DNA of 11,833 nucleotides from Deltaproteobacteria bacterium (GTDB taxonomy: Bacteria; Desulfobacterota; Desulfarculia; Desulfarculales; Desulfarculaceae): the NCBI GenBank assembly GCA_020444165.1, contig JAHLLK010000121.1, forward strand, positions 1-11,833, in the 5' to 3' direction. Position 1 is the first letter of the stretch. Each line of letters opens with the position of its first letter. The notes beneath the pieces are model-generated. The model was not told where the DNA came from and made no database searches. It was given only the letters and a program-made list of their open reading frames with translations. Position numbers and translations under genes: made by a program. Below, piece by piece: positions 1 through 8,417 of this stretch.

Positions 1-200
1 TTCCGGGGCTGCGCCCCGGCGGGCCATCCCTGGCCCGCGATGGCAGAGGCTCGCCTGGCCGTCCTTGGCCTGGCTCGCAGAGGCCGGCCAAAAGCGTGGT
101 TTTGCCCGGCCTTCCGGGGCTGCGCCCCGGCGGGCCATCCCTGGCCCGCGATGGCAGAGGCTCGCCTGGCCGTCCTTGGCCTGGCTCGCAGAGGCCGGCC
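1..200. repeat. Direct repeat, two 89-bp units with 111-bp period
   Basis: Bases 1-89 and 112-200 read as identical. The 22-bp linker (90-111) is present once, so the period is 111 bp. The first unit starts at the window edge, so the array may extend to the left. Each unit opens with a small GC hairpin (CCGGGGC/GCCCCGG). A 14-nt piece matching the linker-unit junction (104-117) recurs at 253-266, suggesting a decayed third junction. The period is divisible by three, so a 37-residue peptide repeat can be read through it at 40-222. I see no start signal or family resemblance and treat that reading as a by-product of the repeat. Confidence 0.9.
82..111. repeat. Hairpin with GCGTGG loop, copy 1
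   Basis: Bases 82-93 pair with 100-111 with one mismatch (88/105) around a six-base loop, GCGTGG. It sits at the junction of the two 111-bp repeat units. Its 18-nt core (89-106) is identical to 4329-4346 inside a second intergenic hairpin. Two copies of one stem-loop in separate spacers point to a dispersed intergenic element. There is no flanking T tract, so it is not a standard terminator. Confidence 0.75.
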
Positions 201-285
201 CGCGTTCATGAAAACCAAGTGAGGCCGGTTCGGTGCCCGCACACCACGCCCCGCCCGGCCTTCCGGACGTAACCCCCCTGCGGTT

Positions 286-332
286 CGTGGGGCTGTCCCA
301 ACAAGCCGCAGGCTTGTTGGGGCAGCCCCACG
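286..332. repeat. Long intergenic hairpin, 22-bp stem
   Basis: Bases 286-307 pair with 311-332 around a GCA loop. Every position pairs, with one G-T wobble at 296/322. No T tract follows on either strand, so a simple intrinsic terminator is unlikely. It may be a REP-like element or an RNA-stabilising structure. It lies between the 111-bp repeat and the hairpin at 380-425, in a region without genes. Confidence 0.8.
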
Positions 333-379
333 GCCCGCGGCCAACCAACCCATTAAAGTTTTTTTGGGGGATGGGGGGT

Positions 380-425
380 GTGGGGGGAAGGACCTTTTTT
401 TTCAAAAAAAGGTCCTTCCCCCCAC
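380..425. terminator. 21-bp perfect hairpin just after the RACo gene
   Basis: Bases 380-400 pair perfectly with 405-425 around a TTCA loop. The stem runs from six G-C pairs through AAGGACC into an A/T run next to the loop. On the minus strand it begins six bases after the RACo stop codon (432-434), where a terminator or 3' stabiliser is expected. It is not canonical, because its T run lies inside the stem instead of after it. Termination is inferred from position and stability only. Confidence 0.55.
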
Positions 426-431
426 CTCTTC

Positions 432-2402
432 CTAACTCTCCGCCGCCTCGGTCGCCAGGGCGTGGCGCACGGCGGCGCGGGCTTCGTAGAGCTGGTGGTA
501 GGCGGCGGGGAAGAGGGAGCTGGCTTCGGTATGGGGCAGGAACTGGGCGCCGATGTAGGCGTCCATGTAGCCTGGGGCCACGGAGAGTTCGAAGTTGGTC
601 ATTTTGTCGACGATGTCGCCGACTTCGTTGCGGAGTGGGTTACTCATGGCGACCAGGCGGCAGCCCAGGAGGGAGCCGTTGCCCACGAAGGTAAACTTGT
701 CTGGTGGGAGTTCGGGCAGGAGGCCGATGATGATGGCCCGCTCGATGTTGATGCTTTGGCCGAAGCCGCCGGCCAGGATCACCCGGTCCAGGTCGTGGAC
801 GGACAGGCCCACGCTGCCCAGGAGAGTCATGTAGGCGGCGTACATGGCCGCCTTGGCCCGCAGGAGGTTGTCGATATCCGCTTCGGTCAGGGTGATGTCG
901 CGGTCTATCTGGGTGTCCGCGGCCCAGGCCAGCACATATTCGGGCCCGTCTTCGCCGGGGCGCACGCGTTCGCTCTTGTGGTCCAGGTCGAAGTGTCCCC
1001 GCTCGTCGATGATCCCGGCCAACAGGAGCGCGGCCACGGTGGCGATGAGCCCGGAGCCGCAGATGCCTTTGGGTTTGTCGCGGCCCACGGTGACGATGGC
1101 CGGCTCGGCGGTGATGGGGTTCACGGAGAAGTTCTCGATGGCGCCTTTGGCGGCCCGCATGCCGAACTTGATGCCGCCGCCTTCGAAGGCTGGGCCGGCG
1201 CTGGCGGCGGCGCAGACCATCCAGTCCTTGTTGCCCACCACCACCTCGCCGTTGGTGCCGAGGTCGATGTAGAGGGTCAGGTCCTCGTCGGTGTGCACGC
1301 CGGACCCCATGAGACCGGAGATCACGTCACCGCCCACGTAGGAGGCCACGGCGGGGAACAGGAGGAGGGGGGCGTGGTCGGCCAGGGCCAGGCCGAAGTT
1401 GGAGGCCTTCACCGGGGGATAGTAGGCCGCGGCCGGCACGTAGGGCTCCAGCCGGATGTACTTGGGCTCCACCCCCAGGAAGAGCTGCACCATGGTGGTG
1501 TTGCCGGCCATGGTGGCCAGGCCGATGTCGGTGGTGTCCACGCCGACCCGGCGGGCCACGGCTTTGATTACCTCATTGATGGAGCGGGAGGCGGCTTCCT
1601 GCAAACGCTTCAACCCGCCGGGCTTGCCGGCGTAGATGATGCGGCTGATCACATCCTCGCCGTAGCCGATCTGGGAGTTGAAGTCGCCTTCGGTGCCCAG
1701 CACTTCGCCGGTCAAGAGGTCGATGATCTGGGCCCACACCGTGGTGGTGCCCAGGTCGATGGCCACGGCCAGGTTGCGCGCGGTGGTGTCGCCGGCTTCC
1801 ACCCGGATGACGTGGTTGCGGCCGGTTTCCCGATCCACGGGGCGCATGATGGTAGTGGTGACGGTCCAGTCACCGTTCCGCCAGGCCTCGGGCAGGTCCC
1901 GGATGGCTTCAAACTCGAAGACGAAGCTGCGCTCGCCCTCCTTCTTGAGAGCCTTCAGGAGGCGGCCCACGTCGTTCTGGTTGTCCTCCAGGGTGGGAGG
2001 CGGCGCGGCAACCTTGACCTTGGCCAGGGCGGGATCAAAACGGCCCTGGGCCTTCAGGTCCTCGGCCCCGATGAGGGTGGCCATCTGGGTAGTGCCCGAG
2101 GAAAGGGCCCTGAGCGCCACCTTGTCCAGGGAGGACTCCACCGGCACCCGGACCACCACGTCTTCCACCAGCCGGGCCTGACAGGCCAGCCGGGTGCCCT
2201 GCGCCACGTCGGCGGGATTGAGTTTTTCGGTGACGCCGCCTTCCACCCGGCCTTCTTCCACCACGACCCGGCACTTGCCGCAAACGCCGTGGCCGCCGCA
2301 GGAGGCATTGATGTGCACGCCAGCTTCCAGGGCCACATCCAGGAGGGCCTGGCCCTCGGTGGCCTGGACCTCCAAGCCCAACGGTTCAAAACGTACTTTC
2401 AC
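432..2402 (-). CDS. Corrinoid-protein reductive activator (RACo-like; [2Fe-2S] plus ASKHA ATPase)
   Basis: 656-residue cytoplasmic protein. Proteins of this family use ATP to drive electrons onto an inactive cob(II)amide cofactor, returning corrinoid iron-sulfur protein or corrinoid methyltransferase partners to the Co(I) state. The N terminus is a plant-type [2Fe-2S] domain with Cys35, Cys41 and Cys44 (CGGHGVCGKC) and Cys74. A linker reaches about residue 205. The rest is the acetate/sugar kinase-Hsc70-actin-like fold of the DUF4445/RACo C-terminal family: AIDLGTTT, AGNTTM, YIDLGTNGE, GICGSGL and ILAGGFG, in that order. Length fits RACo of about 630 residues. The GTG start is supported by GAGG seven to eight bases upstream. 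No corrinoid protein, methyltransferase or acs gene lies in the window, so the partner (Wood-Ljungdahl CoFeSP or a demethylase corrinoid protein) is not settled. The frame is intact. Confidence 0.9.
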   Translation of the reverse strand: MKVRFEPLGLEVQATEGQALLDVALEAGVHINASCGGHGVCGKCRVVVEEGRVEGGVTEKLNPADVAQGTRLACQARLVEDVVVRVPVESSLDKVALRALSSGTTQMATLIGAEDLKAQGRFDPALAKVKVAAPPPTLEDNQNDVGRLLKALKKEGERSFVFEFEAIRDLPEAWRNGDWTVTTTIMRPVDRETGRNHVIRVEAGDTTARNLAVAIDLGTTTVWAQIIDLLTGEVLGTEGDFNSQIGYGEDVISRIIYAGKPGGLKRLQEAASRSINEVIKAVARRVGVDTTDIGLATMAGNTTMVQLFLGVEPKYIRLEPYVPAAAYYPPVKASNFGLALADHAPLLLFPAVASYVGGDVISGLMGSGVHTDEDLTLYIDLGTNGEVVVGNKDWMVCAAASAGPAFEGGGIKFGMRAAKGAIENFSVNPITAEPAIVTVGRDKPKGICGSGLIATVAALLLAGIIDERGHFDLDHKSERVRPGEDGPEYVLAWAADTQIDRDITLTEADIDNLLRAKAAMYAAYMTLLGSVGLSVHDLDRVILAGGFGQSINIERAIIIGLLPELPPDKFTFVGNGSLLGCRLVAMSNPLRNEVGDIVDKMTNFELSVAPGYMDAYIGAQFLPHTEASSLFPAAYHQLYEARAAVRHALATEAAES

Positions 2403-2592
2403 TTCTGGTCCTCACTACGGTCGCGCCGGGCGGGTGGGCAGCGCCCGCTTTTGAGGCCCGCTTTCCGGCTCCGGCCGGGCGGGCTGGGCGGCTCGGCCCG
2501 GGTCCCGGGCCGGCCACGGAAAGGCCTGGGTGGCTTTCCGCCAACATTCTATCGCGGTTATGGCACTTAGCACAGGCCGGGGAGGCTGTCAA
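2403..2592 (-). promoter_or_regulatory. Candidate promoter and structured leader of the RACo gene
   Basis: Reading the minus strand, TAGAAT (complement of 2546-2551, five of six to TATAAT) is a possible -10 element. The matching -35 position is weak. A full TTGACA lies further up (complement of 2587-2592), too far away to pair with it. The implied leader of about 135 bases is very GC-rich. It can fold at 2517-2523/2534-2540 (CGGAAAG/CTTTCCG) and at 2495-2502/2504-2511 (GGCCCGGG inverted around one base). I could not match it to a cobalamin, SAM, SAH or c-di-GMP riboswitch consensus. The promoter call is weak; the inverted repeats are directly visible. Confidence 0.3.
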
Positions 2593-2647
2593 CCAGCCGC
2601 CGCCGGGCCCGTCCGCCCGGCCGGCCCGGGTTCCTCGGCCTGGCTTG

Positions 2648-2700
2648 TTGACATTTTGATGGCCGGGATGGACAAATACGGACCCTTATGGTCCAATAAT
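2648..2700 (+). promoter_or_regulatory. Candidate promoter region for the exported-protein gene
   Basis: This is an AT-rich stretch in an otherwise GC-rich divergent spacer. It contains a perfect TTGACA (2648-2653), but the -10 positions 17-18 bases on are poor. The better pair is TGGACA (2669-2674) and TCCAAT (2692-2697) at 17-bp spacing. A small inverted repeat, GGACC/GGTCC (2680-2684/2690-2694), sits inside the spacer of that pair and could be an operator. All of this is motif reading only. Confidence 0.3.
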
Positions 2701-2741
2701 ATTTTGGCCGAGGTAAAAACCCACCAGTTGGCGGTAAGAAA

Positions 2742-3257
2742 ATGGTCCCATCCACAGTCAAAAGGGTCGTGATAGCCTGCTTCTTGCTTTGTTGGGCCTG
2801 CGTGCCCGCCGGGGCCGCCCCCTTGCAGAAAGAAGTCATCAAAAAAGTTTCGGAAAACGGCACGGTGGTCATTTTGATGAGCGGCGCCGAGTACAAGGTG
2901 TTGGAGTACACCGATCAGGATGTCGCCTACAATTGGCTGCCCGGCCAGGAGGTAAAGCTCCGGGACAGCGGCCGGGAGATGTACAACGTCAACTCTGGGG
3001 AACGGGTGGGGGTCAAGCAGACCAAAGCCCCGGAGGCCCCATCCACGGCCGACGCTGCCGCGGCCTCCGGCGCCGCCCCGCCGCGGGAGGGCAGCAGCAG
3101 TGCGGGCAGCTTCAGTTACTCCAACAAGTCCGGCGAGCCTTCGGTGGAGGCCCGCCTGCGCACCTTGGAGCGTAAGCTCGAAGACGTCAACGTGAAGCTC
3201 AAGGTCATGGAGCTGAAAATGATGCGCCTGGAGCGCATGGCCGGAGTTTCGCCGTAG
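2742..3257 (+). CDS. Small exported protein, uncharacterised, with C-terminal coiled coil
   Basis: 171 residues; I do not recognise the family. Residues 1-26 look like a Sec signal peptide: Lys7-Arg8, a hydrophobic core (VVIACFLLCWAC), then AGAA as a likely signal peptidase I site. The cysteines in the core do not fit a lipobox. Residues 27-95 form a compact mixed-charge domain with GTVVILMSGAEYKV and a VNSGERVGVKQ segment. Residues 96-130 are low-complexity Ala/Pro/Ser/Gly. The last 35 or so residues have heptad-like Leu/Met spacing with alternating charge, consistent with a coiled coil. The ATG at 2742 has no strong Shine-Dalgarno sequence. A GTG at 2769 has AAAGGG just upstream but would remove the basic n-region, so ATG is preferred. 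It is first of three co-directional genes, but 157 bp and several hairpins separate it from the next. A periplasmic or envelope role is likely; function is unknown. Confidence 0.75.
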   Translation: MVPSTVKRVVIACFLLCWACVPAGAAPLQKEVIKKVSENGTVVILMSGAEYKVLEYTDQDVAYNWLPGQEVKLRDSGREMYNVNSGERVGVKQTKAPEAPSTADAAAASGAAPPREGSSSAGSFSYSNKSGEPSVEARLRTLERKLEDVNVKLKVMELKMMRLERMAGVSP

Positions 3258-3414
3258 GGGGCGCGACGCCCCTCCTCGCGCCAGCGGCGCTGGCCCAACC
3301 GCCGGCCGGAAGGTGATCCCTTCCGGCCCCTCCGGGGCTGCCGGCCCGCGCGGCGGCCCCGGCCCGGCCCGGGGGAGAGCCCGGGGGCAAACCTCCGGCT
3401 GCAGGCAAAGGTTC
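3258..3414 (+). other. GC-rich spacer with three consecutive hairpins
   Basis: Directly after the stop codon there are three inverted repeats: 3258-3263/3267-3272 (GGGGCG/CGCCCC), 3280-3285/3289-3294 (GCCAGC/GCTGGC) and 3304-3313/3319-3328 (a perfect 10-bp stem around TGATC). A CCCGG-rich tract follows to about 3390. None has a T tract. They may slow transcription or protect the 3' end of the upstream message, or only reflect GC-rich spacer composition. An in-frame GTG at 3313 lies inside the third hairpin and is an unlikely start for the next gene. Confidence 0.6.
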
Positions 3415-3807
3415 ATGTTGCAAGTCACCAGCGACGGCCCGTCCCACAACCTGACCGCCCAATGCCTTTGGGCCGGGCCGGACCTTCTGGTCCTGGTCAC
3501 GGCCGGCGACGCCCCCCACCTGGGGGCCGTGGCCGCGGCCACGCCCCGGCCCAGCCTGGCCGATCCCGCCCGCACCAGCGCCACCGCCTCGGTGCTGACT
3601 TACCTGGGCCACAAGGAGGACGCCCTGGCCAAGGAGCTGGCCGAGCACCTGGCCGCCCGCCTGGGGGTCAAGGTAGTGGTGGCGGCGGGGGCCCACTGGG
3701 ACGGCCTGGACCAGGCCGGCATCGCCCAGGTGGGGCAAAACTCCCGCCGCCTGGGTCAGCTCATCCTGGAACACTGCGGGGCCCAGAACTCGGAAGAAAG
3801 CGCGTGA
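3415..3807 (+). CDS. LpdD-like (PAC_BAC-type) protein
   Basis: 130 residues. The sequence recalls the small LpdD-type proteins linked to UbiD-family decarboxylases such as gallate decarboxylase, annotated as prenylated-flavin chaperone or proteasome-assembly-chaperone-like. The supporting segments are LLVLVTAGDAPHLGAVA (about residues 24-40), the TASVLTYLGHKEDALAKELAE block (about 57-77) and VVVAAGAHWDGLDQAGI (about 86-102). I assign the family from remembered motifs, not from a search. ATG 3415 is chosen because AAAGG lies four bases upstream and the family-like sequence begins there. An in-frame GTG at 3313 would add 34 low-complexity residues translated from hairpin DNA. No UbiD or UbiX gene is in the window. 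The stop is one base before the GTG of the next gene, implying translational coupling with the DUF202-like protein. Confidence 0.7.
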   Translation: MLQVTSDGPSHNLTAQCLWAGPDLLVLVTAGDAPHLGAVAAATPRPSLADPARTSATASVLTYLGHKEDALAKELAEHLAARLGVKVVVAAGAHWDGLDQAGIAQVGQNSRRLGQLILEHCGAQNSEESA

Positions 3808-3808
3808 A

Positions 3809-4192
3809 GTGAAATACCTGGCCGGCCGTAAATCCTGCCCCGCCCTGGCGCGCAACCCCGGCGACGGCCCGTCGGATGTGCCCCCGGCCTTGATCATCAA
3901 CGAGGCCCAACTGCTCCTGGCCGAGAAGCGCACCATCCTGGCCACCCTGCGCACCGGCATCGTGGTCATGACCCTGCCCCTGGCCCTGGTCAGCTTCCTC
4001 ATCGCCGCCTCCACCCACTACGAGTTGGAGAAAGTGCTGCAATACCTGGTGCCGCTGTTGGCGGTCTGCGGGCTCTTGATGATCCTGGGGGCTTTTCTGG
4101 TGATCCGCTCCTTCCTCAAGTTCCTCAGGACCGACCGGATCCTCCAGCAACTGAAAAGGGATCACGGCTTCCTCACCTCGGTCATGGACTGA
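3809..4192 (+). CDS. DUF202/YidH-type inner-membrane protein
   Basis: 127 residues. Residues 32-55 contain LLLAEKRTILATLRTG, which matches the Glu/Arg-Thr-x-Leu-Ala-x-x-Arg-Thr signature at the head of DUF202 domains. Two hydrophobic helices follow (about residues 51-66 and 78-98). The protein ends in a basic and polar tail (FLKFLRTDRILQQLKRDHG). The GTG start is one base after the LpdD-like stop. GGAAG lies about 12 bases upstream inside that gene, and there is no better internal start before the signature, so the two genes are probably translated together. DUF202 proteins have no firmly assigned biochemical role. I infer a small membrane protein that may partner the preceding gene. It ends the plus-strand group and faces fabH convergently. 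Confidence 0.75.
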   Translation: MKYLAGRKSCPALARNPGDGPSDVPPALIINEAQLLLAEKRTILATLRTGIVVMTLPLALVSFLIAASTHYELEKVLQYLVPLLAVCGLLMILGAFLVIRSFLKFLRTDRILQQLKRDHGFLTSVMD

Positions 4193-4464
4193 GGCCCGTC
4201 TCCGGGCCGGGACCGCCTCCCGCTGCCACCAGGGCCGGAGGTTTTCCACCGCCTGCCAGCACTTCCTCCAAGTCACCAAATGAGAGCAATGCCCGGGGCG
4301 TCCTGCACCGTGCATCTTGGAGTTTTGGCAAAAGCGTGGTTTTGCCAAAACTCACAAATCACTCGCCTTTTGAGGCCGATGCACGGCATTTGCGAAAGTA
4401 TCGATGTATAGACAGCCAGTTACGCAACATTTTGTCGGTTCGTTGTGTGCACCGGCCTCCACAT
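4193..4464. other. Convergent intergenic spacer without a gene
   Basis: The stop of the DUF202-like gene is followed at once by a GC stem, GGCCCG/CGGGCC (4193-4198/4203-4208), with a TCTC loop and no T tract. The perfect hairpin at 4320-4353 is listed separately. Bases 4360-4460 are clearly richer in A and T than the neighbouring coding sequence and resemble no tRNA or protein that I recognise. Short open frames here, including one from ATG 4280 that reads through the hairpin, have no family resemblance or credible ribosome binding site. Confidence 0.5.
4320..4353. repeat. Perfect 14-bp hairpin with GCGTGG loop, copy 2
   Basis: Bases 4320-4333 pair perfectly with 4340-4353 around the loop GCGTGG (4334-4339). 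The 18 nt at 4329-4346 are identical to 89-106, while the outer stems differ. The loop is therefore conserved while the arms vary, which suggests a mobile or regulatory stem-loop rather than a chance palindrome. It lies between two convergent genes, but no T tract follows on either strand. Confidence 0.8.
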
Positions 4465-4500
4465 AAAACAGCGGCCCCTCGCAGGAGGGTCCGCTGTTTT
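4465..4500. terminator. Bidirectional rho-independent terminator (fabH and the plus-strand genes)
   Basis: Bases 4465-4474 pair with 4491-4500 (AAAACAGCGG/CCGCTGTTTT). After one mismatch (4475/4490), 4476-4480 pair with 4485-4489 around the loop GCAG. A run of five T follows the core stem on the plus strand (4497-4501) and four T on the minus strand. It sits 21 bp beyond the fabH stop codon and serves convergent genes, the classic setting for a two-way terminator. Confidence 0.85.
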
Positions 4501-4521
4501 TGCATACCTGGCCGGCCGGGA

Positions 4522-5508
4522 TCAGAACTGGATCAGCGCGCTGCCCCAGGTGAGCCCGCCGCCGAACACGGTGAAGCACACCAGGTCGCCCGGCTTGATC
4601 CGGCCGGTGGCCACGGCCTCGGCCAGGGCGATGGCGCTGGAAGCCGAGGAAACGTTGCCGTAGCGCTCGATGGTCAGCATGAAGCGGTCGATGTCCACGT
4701 CCAAGCGCTTGGCCACCTGCTGCAGCATGCGGGCGTTGGCCTGGTGGGGGATGAACAGGTCCACGTCCTTCTTCGAAAGGTTGTGGCGGGCCAGGATCAC
4801 CTCCACGCTGTGCACGAAATATTTCACCGCCACCCGCACGCTCTGGCTGGCGTTGATCATCTTCAGGGTGTGCAGGTGGCTGTCCACGGTCTCGTGGGTG
4901 ATGGGCGTGGTGGCCGACCCGGCCCCAGGCACCAGGAGGTCCTGGCCGTTGACCCCGTCGGTGCCGATGTAGGTGTCGAGCAGGGCGGGCCGCCCCTCAC
5001 CCCGGGTCAGCACCACCGCGCCGGCCCCGTCGCCCCACAACACGCAGTTGGCCCGGTCGGTCCAATCCTGCACCCGGCTCATCACCTCGCTGGCCGTCAC
5101 CAGAACGGTGTTGGCCGCGCCGCTCTGCAGATAGCGGCTGGCCACGTCCAGCACGAAGATGAAGCCCGAGCAGGCCGCGGACACGTCAAAGGACACGGCC
5201 TGGGGCGCGTCCAATTTGCCCTGGAGCACGTTGGCCCCGCAGGGGCAGCACATGTCCGGGGTGATGGTGGCCATGACGATCAGGTCCAGGTCCCGGTCGC
5301 TGAGACCGGCGTTGGCCAGGGCCTGGCGGGCGGCGGGCAGGGCCAGGTCGCTGGCCGCCTGGTCCGGGCGGGAAATACGGCGCTCCCGGATACCGGTGCG
5401 CTTGTATATCCACTCATCTGAAGTGTCCAGGGTTTTTTCGAGATCGAGGTTGTGAAGGATCTTGTCCGGCACGTAGTAACCCGTACCCGCCACGCGGATG
5501 GGAACCAT
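4522..5508 (-). CDS. fabH: Beta-ketoacyl-ACP synthase III (KAS III)
   Basis: 328 residues, normal length. KAS III condenses a short acyl-CoA (usually acetyl-CoA) with malonyl-ACP to start type II fatty acid synthesis in the cytoplasm. The catalytic triad is visible: Cys113 in DVSAACSGF, His255 in PHQANARM and Asn285 in GNVSSAS. The N-terminal TSDEWIYKRTGIRERR and C-terminal FGGGLTWGSALI blocks are typical. The ATG at 5508 is preceded by GGAGAAG at suitable spacing. Two local oddities are a Cys-rich CCPC (residues 87-90) where relatives often have a Pro-Ser-Thr-Ala type segment, and MINASQSVRVAVK near residues 217-229 where the family has an MDG-type motif. No plsX, fabD, fabG or acpP lies beside it, so it is separate from any fab cluster here. 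It could also prime a specialised acyl product; the fatty acid role is the default. Confidence 0.93.
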   Translation of the reverse strand: MVPIRVAGTGYYVPDKILHNLDLEKTLDTSDEWIYKRTGIRERRISRPDQAASDLALPAARQALANAGLSDRDLDLIVMATITPDMCCPCGANVLQGKLDAPQAVSFDVSAACSGFIFVLDVASRYLQSGAANTVLVTASEVMSRVQDWTDRANCVLWGDGAGAVVLTRGEGRPALLDTYIGTDGVNGQDLLVPGAGSATTPITHETVDSHLHTLKMINASQSVRVAVKYFVHSVEVILARHNLSKKDVDLFIPHQANARMLQQVAKRLDVDIDRFMLTIERYGNVSSASSAIALAEAVATGRIKPGDLVCFTVFGGGLTWGSALIQF

Positions 5509-5531
5509 AGGGGCTTCTCCAGATGATCAAA

Positions 5532-5567
5532 CGTGCGACCGCGGCGCCGGAGCGTCGCGGTCGCACG
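5532..5567 (-). terminator. Hairpin between ppdK and fabH, possible attenuator
   Basis: Bases 5532-5547 pair with 5552-5567 (16 bp, one G-T wobble at 5544/5555) around CGGA. On the minus strand the stem is followed only by TTTGATC, a short T run. It starts nine bases after the ppdK stop and ends 23 bases before the fabH ATG, leaving the fabH ribosome binding site free. It could partly terminate ppdK transcripts, act as a 3' end barrier, or mark a processing site. Confidence 0.55.
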
Positions 5568-5575
5568 GCCTTTGG

Positions 5576-8257
<2,682 letters not shown>

Positions 8258-8263
8258 TTCCCA

Positions 8264-8271
8264 ACCTCCTT
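8264..8271 (-). promoter_or_regulatory. Strong ribosome binding site that fixes the ppdK start
   Basis: The minus strand reads AAGGAGGT here, a near-full anti-Shine-Dalgarno match, six bases before the GTG at 8257-8255. It rules out the longer in-frame reading from 8350, because this sequence would then lie inside the coding region. Confidence 0.9.
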
Positions 8272-8417
8272 GCCAGACTGGATCCGCGACCGTCTCCGGG
8301 CGCTGGTTAAGGGAAATAAAGTAGAACTCGGGGCCTATGTTTACCATCAACCCAGGCGTGACCGCAACGGGACGAGCGTCCTCCCCCCAGCGTCGGCCCA
8401 GCGGTTGGCCCGGACTA

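Noticed and set aside
40..222. 60-residue reading frame with a 37-residue peptide repeat
   Set aside because: It follows from the 111-bp DNA repeat having a period divisible by three. There is no ribosome binding site or family resemblance, and the linker part reads straight through the hairpin.
2403..2545. Possible cobalamin, SAM/SAH or c-di-GMP riboswitch ahead of the RACo gene
   Set aside because: The leader is structured, but I found none of the conserved core sequences of these classes; a covariance model search would be needed to reopen it.
378..2570. Long plus-strand frame (730 codons) across the RACo gene
   Set aside because: It is antisense to a well-supported gene, rich in Gly/His/Val as expected of a complementary-strand shadow in high-GC DNA, and starts inside a hairpin.
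2386..2592. Minus-strand frame from TTG 2592 containing a CAKCH (CXXCH haem-type) motif
   Set aside because: It overlaps the start of the RACo gene in another frame, lacks a Shine-Dalgarno sequence and a signal peptide, and turns into Pro/Gly/Arg low-complexity sequence. One CXXCH motif can arise by chance in spacer DNA.
3313..3414. N-terminal extension of the LpdD-like gene from GTG 3313
   Set aside because: The 34 added residues are low-complexity Gly/Pro/Arg, the GTG lies in a 10-bp hairpin, and a better ribosome binding site serves ATG 3415.
4280..4411. 43-residue plus-strand frame through the hairpin at 4320-4353
   Set aside because: No ribosome binding site at ATG 4280 and no recognisable protein; its AKAWFC stretch is only the hairpin core read in frame.
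4380..4460. Possible tRNA because of GGTTCG near 4436-4441
   Set aside because: No acceptor, D or anticodon stems could be fitted around it.
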